Assembly (NCBI RefSeq): GCF_019977335.1
Contig: NZ_AP024653.1
Span: 3,472,001-3,536,000, forward strand
DNA: 64,000 nt
Reading direction: 5' to 3'
Origin: Arthrobacter sp. NicSoilB4
GTDB taxonomy: Bacteria > Actinomycetota > Actinomycetes > Actinomycetales > Micrococcaceae
A program made the translations under genes and the position numbers. This document shows, in pieces, positions 1-7,802 of the stretch (position 1 is its first letter; every line of letters begins with the position of its first letter). The notes below the pieces were generated by a model, which had not been told where the DNA came from, did no database searches, and was given only the letters and a program-made list of their open reading frames with translations.

Positions 1-2
1 GC

Positions 3-1298
3 GAGGCCCAGTTGACGGAGATCTCCCGCGAGTTGCGAACTGCCTTGGACGAAACACTCCTCGAACGAGGTGAGTCTTTTGCCGAAGCCGTGGAAACAGG
101 AGAGCCGTTCCAGCTCAGCCCCGTAGCCATAGCGGACAAAATCACCGCAGGTGGGGGCATCAATGAGCTCGGTTCTGATGCCGCGGCCGCGGCCATAATG
201 CATGTACTGGAGCAGCCTTCGCCCCAAACACAGTCCCACCTTCGGCGGCTGGCTGACGCCTACACGCTTTTCGCTTTCCTGAAACAGACCCCGGACGTCC
301 AGAAAGTCATGCTCAACGTCTTCAGTGAGGGCGACATATGGATGGACACCACCGCGATCCTGCCGCTTATCGGGGAGAGCCTGGTGGACGATCCGGAAGA
401 GCGCCACTTTACGATCCTGATGCGGGCAGCGGTCGACGCCGGGTTGCTTCTGTTCGTAACGGAAGGGGTCGTGGAAGAAGTTGAAAGACACCTGAACCTG
501 GCCGTTGCCTATGGTCACAACAGGACGTCGACGTGGACGGGAAGGGTCCCGTTCCTCTACTCGGCCTTCGTGCTCTCGGGTCGGCCAGAGACTGAATTCT
601 TGGACTGGCAAAGGGACATCTGCGGACGCGAACAGCCGTTGCAGGACGTCAGCGACTACCTCGCCGACGAATTCTCGATCCAGACCAGGAACCTCCTGGA
701 GTACTCCGATGCCGCATCGATCGAACTCCGGGGCGCCGTTCAGGAACTATGGAATCAGACTCACGAGCGAAGGCGCCAAAGAGGCGACTACGGAGCCGAC
801 CAAGGAACGCGGTCCCGCCTGGTTGCCCACGACGTTGAAAATTCAGTCGGCGTCATCGAGTACCGGCGCACGATTGGACCATCCCCCATGGGCTACCTGG
901 CATGGTGGCTGACGTTCGATGGGACCGCAATGAAAATGAAGGACCACCTCCGGGAACGCCTCGGCCCTCATGCGCCGCCGTCGCCCGTCCTGAGCCCGGA
1001 TTTCCTCACTCAATTGCTCCGGTTGGGCCCCCTCCGCACTGCCATCGAGCAGGATCTGCGAGTGCAGTTGCCCCTGCTCACAGACATGAGCGTCAATCAC
1101 TACGCGCCGCAGGCCCTGCTCGATTTGGCACGAGAAACCAGAGAAAAGTCGTCGAGTCAGAATGAACGTGTGGTGCGTCGCGAAGTCCGCGACGCCGTGA
1201 ACCGTGCAAGACAGCAGATGGGTCCGGCGGCGGTAGGCGGCGTTCGGGCGATGGAGGATCGAATTTCAGCTTCCATCAAGCGTCAGTCACCCCAATGA
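3..1298 (+). CDS. PIN-domain-like protein, 5' end outside window
   Basis: The frame is open to the left edge of the window, so the true start is probably upstream; a TTG at 12 is only the first possible start inside it. The visible 428 residues have an alpha-helical N-terminal part. Near residue 110 comes a strand with the pattern MDTTAIL, and about 45 residues later GVVEEVERHL after a hydrophobic strand. This Asp...Glu spacing is what the PIN nuclease fold shows (first acidic residue after strand 1, second in the helix after strand 2). The C-terminal half is polar and unassigned. The gene ends 7 bp before the convergent GPP34 gene. A nuclease role is inference; the nucleotide substrate and any partner are unknown. 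Confidence 0.5.
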   Translation, partial: EAQLTEISRELRTALDETLLERGESFAEAVETGEPFQLSPVAIADKITAGGGINELGSDAAAAAIMHVLEQPSPQTQSHLRRLADAYTLFAFLKQTPDVQKVMLNVFSEGDIWMDTTAILPLIGESLVDDPEERHFTILMRAAVDAGLLLFVTEGVVEEVERHLNLAVAYGHNRTSTWTGRVPFLYSAFVLSGRPETEFLDWQRDICGREQPLQDVSDYLADEFSIQTRNLLEYSDAASIELRGAVQELWNQTHERRRQRGDYGADQGTRSRLVAHDVENSVGVIEYRRTIGPSPMGYLAWWLTFDGTAMKMKDHLRERLGPHAPPSPVLSPDFLTQLLRLGPLRTAIEQDLRVQLPLLTDMSVNHYAPQALLDLARETREKSSSQNERVVRREVRDAVNRARQQMGPAAVGGVRAMEDRISASIKRQSPQ

Positions 1299-1305
1299 CA
1301 CCGGC

Positions 1306-2052
1306 CTATATGCCCGGCTCTTCTTCCTCCGCAAGCCTGATCATGCGCAGTTCGTCTTCCACCGCGTGGGAGGGCCAATACTCCTTCGCCAGCTCGCTTG
1401 CCCGGACTTTGTCTGCTGACGGTACGAGCTTGCCCAGCAGCCCGGCAGCCTGAAGCAGGGCGATCAGCGCCGTGGTCCTGGCATCGGGTGCCTCGGCCTC
1501 AGGCTTGGCGGCAGCGGGCGTCCCCGCATCGGCGCTCTTGGTAGCGGGCGTGCCGGCATCAGGTGCAGCGGCGGGAGCCGCCCCGGGTTCCGACGGCGCA
1601 CCGCCGAGTGCCGTCTGGATCGTTTCCAGGAGCGCCGCCTCCGGGGTGTGGTCCTTCTCCGGGTACCGCGTCGACTTGAACACGCCCAGGTGTTTCTCGC
1701 CCACATGTTCCACGATGCCCAGCGCCGCCATCCCTTCGTAGACACGCTGCACTTCGGCCCGGCCCTCCAACATCGAGACCCACCGCTTGGGAGTGTGGGG
1801 CCGGGATTTGCCGCGGATGAGCTCCAGCTCGTGCTGGAGGTCCGTTTGCGGGGCGGTGCCGGTGGCCCTGACATGCTTCCCCTCCAGCCCGATGGCACCG
1901 ATCAACTCCAGCTCGGCCAGGATCGCCCCGGCCAAAGTGGTCCTGAGTGCGTACATCGGCACCTTGGGTTTGCCGTCCTGGTCGTTCGTTGCGAGAAGGA
2001 GGAAGGCCTGGGGCAGGTTGAGCCCCGCCGCCTTCGGTGTTTCAGCGTTCAT
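1306..2052 (-). CDS. GPP34 (GOLPH3/VPS74-like) family phosphoprotein
   Basis: This 248-residue protein begins with LPQAFLLLATNDQDGKP and continues with TLAGAILAELELIGAIGLEG, the start of the GPP34 fold. In eukaryotes this family (GOLPH3/VPS74) binds phosphatidylinositol-4-phosphate; in actinobacteria such proteins are common and mostly uncharacterised. A low-complexity Ala/Pro/Gly/Glu linker at about residues 150-195 separates the N-terminal part from a C-terminal helical segment (about 197-240) that completes the fold. The linker contains near-repeats of the type DAGTPA. The start is the ATG at 2052. The gene converges with the PIN-like gene. Membrane or lipid association is an inference from the family. 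Confidence 0.75.
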   Translation of the reverse strand: MNAETPKAAGLNLPQAFLLLATNDQDGKPKVPMYALRTTLAGAILAELELIGAIGLEGKHVRATGTAPQTDLQHELELIRGKSRPHTPKRWVSMLEGRAEVQRVYEGMAALGIVEHVGEKHLGVFKSTRYPEKDHTPEAALLETIQTALGGAPSEPGAAPAAAPDAGTPATKSADAGTPAAAKPEAEAPDARTTALIALLQAAGLLGKLVPSADKVRASELAKEYWPSHAVEDELRMIRLAEEEEPGI

Positions 2053-2201
2053 ACGATCATGGTGGCCCAGTCAGGCGGCCGCCACAATGAGGATTTACAG
2101 CCGCCGGCGTCGGCGCCGGCTTCTGCCGCGACGGGCGACGGGACGGACCAGCAGGCATAAGCTGATACCAGTACGTCGCTTCCATCACCGGGGAGGTCAC
2201 C

Positions 2202-2531
2202 ATGGACACTGAATCCGCCGATGTCATCGGTCACGACGTCACCACCATCACCTGCGTATGCGGCAACACCGTCAGCAAGGACGGGTTGATCCAGGCCAAC
2301 TCACAAGGCGTCCCCGTCTACAACGTCGACAACACCCCGGTCCCTGCCGGGCTGGCGGAATGGCCCGTGGATGAGGATCTCTACACCCTGTGCCCCTCCT
2401 GCGGCCGCGTGTACCGTGACTCGGTCATCGAGGAGACCGGAACCGCCCCCGTTGCGTTCCGGGTCGACGTCGCCGCCGGCCCGATTGCCGAGGCCATCCG
2501 CGTCCACTGGAACCTCAGCGCCCAGGACTGA
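2202..2531 (+). CDS. Small zinc-ribbon-like protein, unknown function
   Basis: The 109-residue protein has two cysteine knuckles, CVCG near residue 19 and CPSCG near residue 65, consistent with one zinc site. The rest is unassigned. A strong ribosome-binding site (ggggagg) lies 6 bases before the ATG. This gene founds a small local family. The 67 bases upstream (2135-2201), the first residues and the last ~20 residues recur at 13808-13957 with the middle deleted, and the final nine codons recur at 20943-20969. No operon partner is evident. The zinc binding is inferred from the cysteine spacing; no function can be assigned. Confidence 0.7.
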   Translation: MDTESADVIGHDVTTITCVCGNTVSKDGLIQANSQGVPVYNVDNTPVPAGLAEWPVDEDLYTLCPSCGRVYRDSVIEETGTAPVAFRVDVAAGPIAEAIRVHWNLSAQD

Positions 2532-2633
2532 ACCAGCCGCCGTCGGACGTGTGGGTGGCCACCACTGAAGTCGGCGCCGTCGTCACAGAGCAAGAACGTC
2601 GCGGGGCCGGGAGCCGCAGCGAGCCCGCAATCT

Positions 2634-3413
2634 TCACTGGGTTGGCCCGGCAAGCAGCTTTCTGATCTCAGCGAGCTTTGTTTCGGACTCTTCGAGGCTC
2701 AGGCGTAGCTTTTCGACCGTTGAGGCACTCGTGTCCGTCGCATCGACGGGCGGTGCGGAGTCCTTCTTCTTGGGAGAGAGGAAGAAATTGGCCAGGTAGC
2801 CGGTGAAGGTGCCGAAGATGCCGACACCGACGACGATGATGCCCGCCCCGATCATGCGGCCCGCATCGGTGACCGGATATTGGTCACCGTATCCGACGGT
2901 CGAGATCGTGACGATCGTGAACCAGATGGCGTCCGAGGCGGTCTCGATGTTGCTCCCCGGGGCGCCTTCCTCGACGGTGAGCATCGAGAGGCTTCCGAAT
3001 TCCAGCACGAGGATGCCCATGATCAGCAGTATGTACAGGGAGCTGCCGGCCCGGTCCTTGACCAGGGCCCGGCCGACCGTGCGGATGCCGACATCGCGGA
3101 GCAACCGGTACACCCGGATCAGGCGGAAGACGCGCAGGACCTTGAACTGCGCCAACGGCACGCTGGCCAACAGGTCCGCCCAGCCGAAATGCCTGAAGAA
3201 ATAGGCGCCCGCCGATGGCGCGGTGACAATCCGGTAGAGGAAGTCGACGACGAAGATGACGCTGAAGAGGGCGTTCATCACCGTCAGCACCGTATCGAGC
3301 GACTTCTCCTGCGCGGCATACAAGAGCCCCAGATTGACGATCGACAAAATCGAGAGGATACCGATGAAGATCTCATAGCCGATGCTCTTCAGTTCACTGC
3401 GTTCCTTGGTCAT
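2634..3413 (-). CDS. Voltage-gated-type potassium channel (Kv-like, 6 TM)
   Basis: The 259-residue protein has the layout of a single voltage-gated cation channel subunit. Hydrophobic segments lie at about residues 12-33, 42-62 and 79-90. They are followed by an arginine-rich S4-like segment (about 91-106, Arg at every third position: RVFRLIRVYRLLR), then S5 (126-146), the pore helix and the selectivity filter TVGYGD (172-177), and S6 (185-210). The tail ends in a short predicted coiled coil (about 235-255) that could support tetramerisation. Such proteins conduct K+ across the plasma membrane as tetramers. The start is the ATG at 3413. The gene sits alone downstream of the MFS exporter gene. 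Confidence 0.9.
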   Translation of the reverse strand: MTKERSELKSIGYEIFIGILSILSIVNLGLLYAAQEKSLDTVLTVMNALFSVIFVVDFLYRIVTAPSAGAYFFRHFGWADLLASVPLAQFKVLRVFRLIRVYRLLRDVGIRTVGRALVKDRAGSSLYILLIMGILVLEFGSLSMLTVEEGAPGSNIETASDAIWFTIVTISTVGYGDQYPVTDAGRMIGAGIIVVGVGIFGTFTGYLANFFLSPKKKDSAPPVDATDTSASTVEKLRLSLEESETKLAEIRKLLAGPTQ

Positions 3414-3485
3414 GTGAGGATTCTGGCACGCAGGAAGCTGCGTGCCGACACCTTTTTTCGCGCAGCCCTGGCAGGATTTTGGTGA

Positions 3486-4988
3486 TTACGCCCGCGTGGC
3501 CGCGCGGACCTGTTGGACGCTTTTTGTGCCGGGCATCGCGATAACGGCGGCGACCGTGAGGACGGCACCGATCATGACGGCCAGGAATACTGCGGCGGAG
3601 GCCGCCACGATCGTGTGGGGGTCCGAATCGCCGTGCGGCGTGCCGGCGTAGACGGCGTTGGCTATCGCCCCAAAGACGGCGACGCCGATGGCACTGCCGA
3701 TCGACCGGGCGAAAAGGTTGGTGCCGGTGACCACGCCGCGCTCGTTCCATTCGACGCTCGACTGGGCGGCAATGAGGGTCGGGGTCGCCACGAGCCCCAG
3801 TCCCAGCCCAACGATGAAGCAACTGGCCGCGACCATCGCTATGTTCGGCGAAAAGGCAGTCAGGGCAAGGAGTGCCGTACCGATGACCGTGACCGTGACG
3901 CCGATCAGGGCGGTCCTGCGGAACCCGATTCGAAGGTACAAGCGGCCCGACTGGGATGCACTGATCGGCCAGCCGATTGTGAGCGCCGCCAGGGCGAGCC
4001 CGGCCAGGATCGGGGAGGTGGAGAGCGCACCTTCGAGGAACGTGGGAACGTAGGAAGTGAGGCCAAGCATGACGGCTCCGACGCCGAAGGAAATCATCGC
4101 CGTCGTCGCCAGCAGCCGGCGGGACGCAACCCACGGCGGCAGGACCGGTTCCGCTGCCCTCCGCTCGACGAAGATGAACGCGGCGAACAAGACCGCACCG
4201 GCTGCGAACACTGCATAGCTGGCGGTGGAGTTCCACGCCCACGCCTGGCCGCCCTCAAGGGCCCCGAGGATGAGCAATGTGAGGGAGACCGTGAGCAGCC
4301 CCGCCCCCAGATAGTCGACCCGGTGTTTTACCCGCTCGATGTTCTCGTGGAACGACCGGACCAGCATCCACCCGGCCACGAGGCACAGCGGGATGTTCAC
4401 GAGGAAGATGCCGCGCCAGATGCCGAGTGAGGCAAACACTCCCCCGAGCGTTGGACCGACGACCGAGGAGACCGCCCAGACGCTCGCAAGGTAGCCCTGC
4501 ACTTTTGACCGCTCTGCCAGCGTGTAGATGTCGCCGGCGATGGTGATGGCCATCGGCTGGACAGCTCCGGCGCCAAGGCCCTGCACCACCCGGAATGCGA
4601 TGAGCGCCGGCATGCTCCAGGCAACTCCGCAGAGGATGGAGCCGAGCAGGAACAGGCCGATTCCGATGAGCATGATGGGTTTGCGGCCGATGGTGTCGGA
4701 CAGCTTCGCGTAGACCGGGACCGACACGGCCTGCGCCAGCAGGTAGGCGGAGAACAGCCACGGGAACGACGTAAACCCGCCGATGTCGTCCACGATCGAC
4801 GGCACCGCTGTGGCCACGACCGTGGCATCGATCGCCACCAGCCCCGTGGAGAGCATCAGGGCAATGAGGACCGGTCCGCGTTTGGACCGGAAGCCCACTC
4901 CGTCAGCATGCGTTGTCGACACGTGATCCCATTCCCTTCGGCGTCCAAAGCGCGTTGCCGGCAAAGCCGGCTCCTGTTCCGACTGCAT
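3486..4988 (-). CDS. MFS multidrug exporter, DHA2-like, probably 14 TM
   Basis: This is a major facilitator protein of about 500 residues. Motif D1-like LVAIDATVVATAVPSI follows the first helix, motif A is KLSDTIGRKPIM, and the antiporter motif C is represented by VVGPTLGGVF. These features and the length mark the DHA2 drug:H+ antiporter group. The start is uncertain: the frame is open to a GTG at 5033, an ATG lies at 4988 (used here), and a GTG at 4922 still precedes the first membrane helix. It diverges from a PadR regulator across a short AT-rich intergenic region containing a palindrome (5062-5077). This is the common arrangement in which PadR represses an exporter. The substrate is unknown. 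Confidence 0.85.
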   Translation of the reverse strand: MQSEQEPALPATRFGRRREWDHVSTTHADGVGFRSKRGPVLIALMLSTGLVAIDATVVATAVPSIVDDIGGFTSFPWLFSAYLLAQAVSVPVYAKLSDTIGRKPIMLIGIGLFLLGSILCGVAWSMPALIAFRVVQGLGAGAVQPMAITIAGDIYTLAERSKVQGYLASVWAVSSVVGPTLGGVFASLGIWRGIFLVNIPLCLVAGWMLVRSFHENIERVKHRVDYLGAGLLTVSLTLLILGALEGGQAWAWNSTASYAVFAAGAVLFAAFIFVERRAAEPVLPPWVASRRLLATTAMISFGVGAVMLGLTSYVPTFLEGALSTSPILAGLALAALTIGWPISASQSGRLYLRIGFRRTALIGVTVTVIGTALLALTAFSPNIAMVAASCFIVGLGLGLVATPTLIAAQSSVEWNERGVVTGTNLFARSIGSAIGVAVFGAIANAVYAGTPHGDSDPHTIVAASAAVFLAVMIGAVLTVAAVIAMPGTKSVQQVRAATRA

Positions 4989-5061
4989 AACTGCACCATC
5001 CGCCGAATTAGTCCCGGACCTGCTGGCAAACACGCAGCATTGACTATTGAATACCGATGTT

Positions 5062-5077
5062 TACCGATATATCGTTA
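5062..5077. promoter_or_regulatory. Candidate PadR operator palindrome
   Basis: The 16 bases taccgatatatcgtta form a near-perfect inverted repeat around cgatatatcg, in the AT-rich gap between the MFS exporter gene and the padR gene. Related half sites (accgat, atcgccgata) lie on both sides from 5053 to 5090. The position, covering both divergent promoters, fits an autoregulated PadR repressor. Binding is inferred. Confidence 0.5.
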
Positions 5078-5139
5078 ACTATCGCCGATAGGTTCGGCGA
5101 CTTGAACAAGAATCACCCCCGAGGAAGGACGATGCCGCT

Positions 5140-5745
5140 ATGAAAGGCATATATGACGACAAATTCCCGGAAAGCGGCTCCGCCCCGGGACGCTTCGGTC
5201 GCGGCAGAGGACGCCGCGGACCCCACGGACACGGCGGATTCGGGCCCGGCCGCGGGTTTGGGCCAGGGTTCGGCCCGGGCTTCGGTCCCGGGTTTGGTCC
5301 GGGCGGTTCGCGCCGGGCCAACAGGGGCGATGTTCGATCGGCGATCCTCTCCCTTTTGGACGAATCACCGTCCAACGGCTACGGCCTGATCAAGGCCATA
5401 GCCGAGAGGACTTCCGGCGCCTGGCGTCCGAGTCCGGGCTCTGTGTACCCGACGCTGCAGCAGCTCGTGGATGAGGAACTCATCGCGCCCGCAAGTGACG
5501 GCCGGCGCACCGAGTTCACCCTCACCGACGCGGGCAGGGCCTATGTGGCCGATCACGCAGAAGAGCTCGCGAACGCCTGGAAAACCGACCCTCAAGGATC
5601 GGGCCCGGCGTTTCATCAGAGCGTGGGGAAGCTCATGGGCGTTATCCACCAGTTCCGCTTCTCGGCTACCGAGGAGCAGCGCAAGGCAGCGATGGAAAAA
5701 ATCGACGAAACCCGCCGCGCGCTTTACCAGATTCTGGCCGACTAA
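5140..5745 (+). CDS. PadR-family transcriptional regulator with Gly-Phe-Pro-rich N-terminus
   Basis: Residues 60-140 are a PadR winged helix: DVRSAILSLLDE, NGYGLIKAIAERTSG, the recognition-helix signature PSPGSVYPTLQQLVDE and the wing RRTEFTLTDAGRAY. A C-terminal helical dimerisation segment follows (about 150-201). The first ~58 residues are unusual, an Arg/Gly-rich stretch with tandem GFGP units encoded by short tandem DNA repeats at about 5240-5310. The start ATG at 5140 is preceded by gaggaagg. The gene is divergent from the MFS exporter and probably represses it together with itself. PadR proteins usually release DNA on binding phenolics or drugs; the ligand here is unknown. Confidence 0.9.
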   Translation: MKGIYDDKFPESGSAPGRFGRGRGRRGPHGHGGFGPGRGFGPGFGPGFGPGFGPGGSRRANRGDVRSAILSLLDESPSNGYGLIKAIAERTSGAWRPSPGSVYPTLQQLVDEELIAPASDGRRTEFTLTDAGRAYVADHAEELANAWKTDPQGSGPAFHQSVGKLMGVIHQFRFSATEEQRKAAMEKIDETRRALYQILAD

Positions 5746-5842
5746 CACCTGCGTTGACGAGGACAGCCGGATTCTCAGCGTTCAGCTGGCGCCCTGGCCC
5801 TCGCGGACCAGACACCTTTCGTCCACCTGAGAGAATGTCCCA

Positions 5843-7717
5843 ATGGATATCGCGCTGGGACTCCTGGTTCTCGTCGCGGTGGTCTGTGCCGGCAGCGCGC
5901 TGGGCCGTAAGCTCAACATTTCGGTGCCACTGCTGCTGGTGGCGACCGGCGTGGCAGGCTCCTTCCTCCCCTTCGTTCCGCACATTGAGCTGAACCCTGA
6001 AGTGGTTCTTGTGGGGCTGTTGCCGCCGCTGCTGTACGCCGCGGCGCTGCGGACTTCGCTCTTCGATTTCAGCTCCAACCGCCGCGCCATCGGACTCCTC
6101 TCGGTGGGCTATGTCATCTTCGGAACCTTCGCCGTGGGCTTTGTGGTCTGGTGGTTGTTCCCGGAGATCCCCCTGGCTGCCGCTATCGCTCTCGGCGCGG
6201 TCGTGGCGCCACCGGATGCTGTGGCGGCGACCGCCATCGCGAGGAAGGTGAGGATGCCGCGCAGGATCGTCACCATCCTGGAGGGTGAATCCTTGGTCAA
6301 CGACGCCACCGCCCTGATCTGCCTTCGCGCCGCCATCGCCGCCATCTCGGGGTCGGTGTCCTTGACGGGGATCGCCGGGGACTTCCTGCTCGCGGCCGGG
6401 GGCGGGGTGGTGGTGGGCATGGCAGCCGCCTACGTGCTGACCGAGCTCCGTAAGCGGACCCGGAACGTCGCCATTAACACGTCGACGTCGTTGATTGCCC
6501 CGCTCGTCGCGTACCTTCCCGCGGAAGCGATTCACGCGTCCGGCGTCCTCGCCGTCGTCGTAACCGGGCTGGTGATGGGCACCAAGGCGCCGTCCATGCC
6601 CAACGGCGCCGCCCGGCTGAGCCAGCGCAGCAATTGGAACACTGTGCAGTTTCTGCTGGAAAACGCGGTCTTCCTGCTGATCGGGCTGCAAGTGCGGACC
6701 ATCATCGACGGCGTTCAGGACGACTCCCTGGGCGCCGGGCGGATTTGGGCCGGCTGCGCCTTGATCCTGCTGGCGGTGCTGGTGCTCCGTCCCGTGTGGG
6801 TTTTCCCGGCCACGTACCTGCCCCGCCTGATTCCGGCCGTGCGGCGGAATGACCCGGCGCCGCCGTGGCAGTTCGCGGCGATTGTCTCCTGGGCCGGGAT
6901 GCGGGGAGTGGTCACCCTGGCCGCGGTGCTGGTGCTGCCCGCAGATCTGGAGCACCGCTCGGTGCTGATTCTGGCCGCCCTGGTGGTGGTGGGCGGCACG
7001 CTGACGCTGCAGGGGTTCACTCTTCCGGGGCTGGTCCGTCTCCTGGGGGTCCAGGGCCCAGACCAGCGCGAAGACGCGCTGAACCAGGCTTCGCTGATGC
7101 AGCTGGCCACCGCTGCGGGCGTGGCACGCCTGCAGGAACTGCGCACGGAGAATGATCCGCCAGAGGTGGTGGCCATGCTGAAACGGCGCACCCAGGAGCG
7201 CGGGTTGGCTGCTTGGGAACGGCTCGGCCGCCCGTCGGCGGAAACGGCGACCCCCAGCGCGCGGTATGCCTGGCTGCGGCTGGCCATGCTGGACGCGGAG
7301 CGGGCCAAGGTACTGGAACTGAGGCGAGGCGGCGAGTACGCGCAGGAGGTCCTCAGTGATGTGCTGGACCGGCTGGATGTTGAGGAATCCATGTTGGACT
7401 TGGCCCTGGACGAGGTGGACACGTCCGGCGAGGGCGGCGGAGAAGGGATCGCGAGGCCGGGCGGAGTATGCGCCCACCTTGAGTCGGCGCGGTCTCCGGA
7501 GATACCCGCGGATCCCTTCTGCGCGAACTGCCGGAGGGAAGGCACGACGACGGTGCACCTGCGGATGTGCCTGGCGTGCGGAAAAGTGGGGTGCTGTGAT
7601 TCCTCACCCGGAAGCCACGCCTCCAGGCACTTCGAGGCGACCGGGCACCCGGTCATGCGGAGCATCGAGCCGGGCGAAGACTGGCGTTGGTGCTATCAGG
7701 ACGACCTGTTGGGATGA
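5843..7717 (+). CDS. CPA1-type Na+/H+ antiporter with C-terminal UBP zinc finger
   Basis: Residues 1 to about 400 form a 12-13 helix CPA1 (NhaP-like) cation/proton antiporter with the family signatures PPDAVAATAIARK and LEGESLVNDATAL, which hold the ion-binding acidic residues. A cytoplasmic helical region of about 130 residues follows. Residues 543-624 are a UBP-type (ubiquitin-hydrolase) zinc finger: CAH, CANC, CLAC, GCC, then SHASRH and ATGHPV, closing with an aromatic W-x-W-C-Y patch. The membrane part exchanges Na+ (or K+) for H+. The finger is probably a cytosolic ligand-binding or regulatory domain. The start is the ATG at 5843. The gene converges with the aldehyde dehydrogenase gene across a strong hairpin at 7742-7773. 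Confidence 0.9.
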   Translation: MDIALGLLVLVAVVCAGSALGRKLNISVPLLLVATGVAGSFLPFVPHIELNPEVVLVGLLPPLLYAAALRTSLFDFSSNRRAIGLLSVGYVIFGTFAVGFVVWWLFPEIPLAAAIALGAVVAPPDAVAATAIARKVRMPRRIVTILEGESLVNDATALICLRAAIAAISGSVSLTGIAGDFLLAAGGGVVVGMAAAYVLTELRKRTRNVAINTSTSLIAPLVAYLPAEAIHASGVLAVVVTGLVMGTKAPSMPNGAARLSQRSNWNTVQFLLENAVFLLIGLQVRTIIDGVQDDSLGAGRIWAGCALILLAVLVLRPVWVFPATYLPRLIPAVRRNDPAPPWQFAAIVSWAGMRGVVTLAAVLVLPADLEHRSVLILAALVVVGGTLTLQGFTLPGLVRLLGVQGPDQREDALNQASLMQLATAAGVARLQELRTENDPPEVVAMLKRRTQERGLAAWERLGRPSAETATPSARYAWLRLAMLDAERAKVLELRRGGEYAQEVLSDVLDRLDVEESMLDLALDEVDTSGEGGGEGIARPGGVCAHLESARSPEIPADPFCANCRREGTTTVHLRMCLACGKVGCCDSSPGSHASRHFEATGHPVMRSIEPGEDWRWCYQDDLLG

Positions 7718-7741
7718 CGGCAGGAGGGGCCGGAGGGCGGC

Positions 7742-7773
7742 CGTACGACGGCAGGAGGTCCCGCCGTCGTACG
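7742..7773. terminator. Bidirectional hairpin terminator
   Basis: An 11-base perfect stem (cgtacgacggc / gccgtcgtacg) with a 10-base loop lies between the convergent antiporter and aldehyde dehydrogenase genes. There is no long T-run on either side, as is usual in high-GC actinobacteria. Confidence 0.65.
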
Positions 7774-7802
7774 CATCGCTCCGCCACGGGCCCGATGGAG
7801 GA

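Noticed and set aside
5666..7558. Long open frame (630 codons) antisense to the antiporter
   Set aside because: It is Arg/Gln/His/Pro-rich without domains and mirrors a real gene with strong third-position GC bias. The same applies to the antisense frames at 29754-31868, 50341-52371 and 52359-54176.
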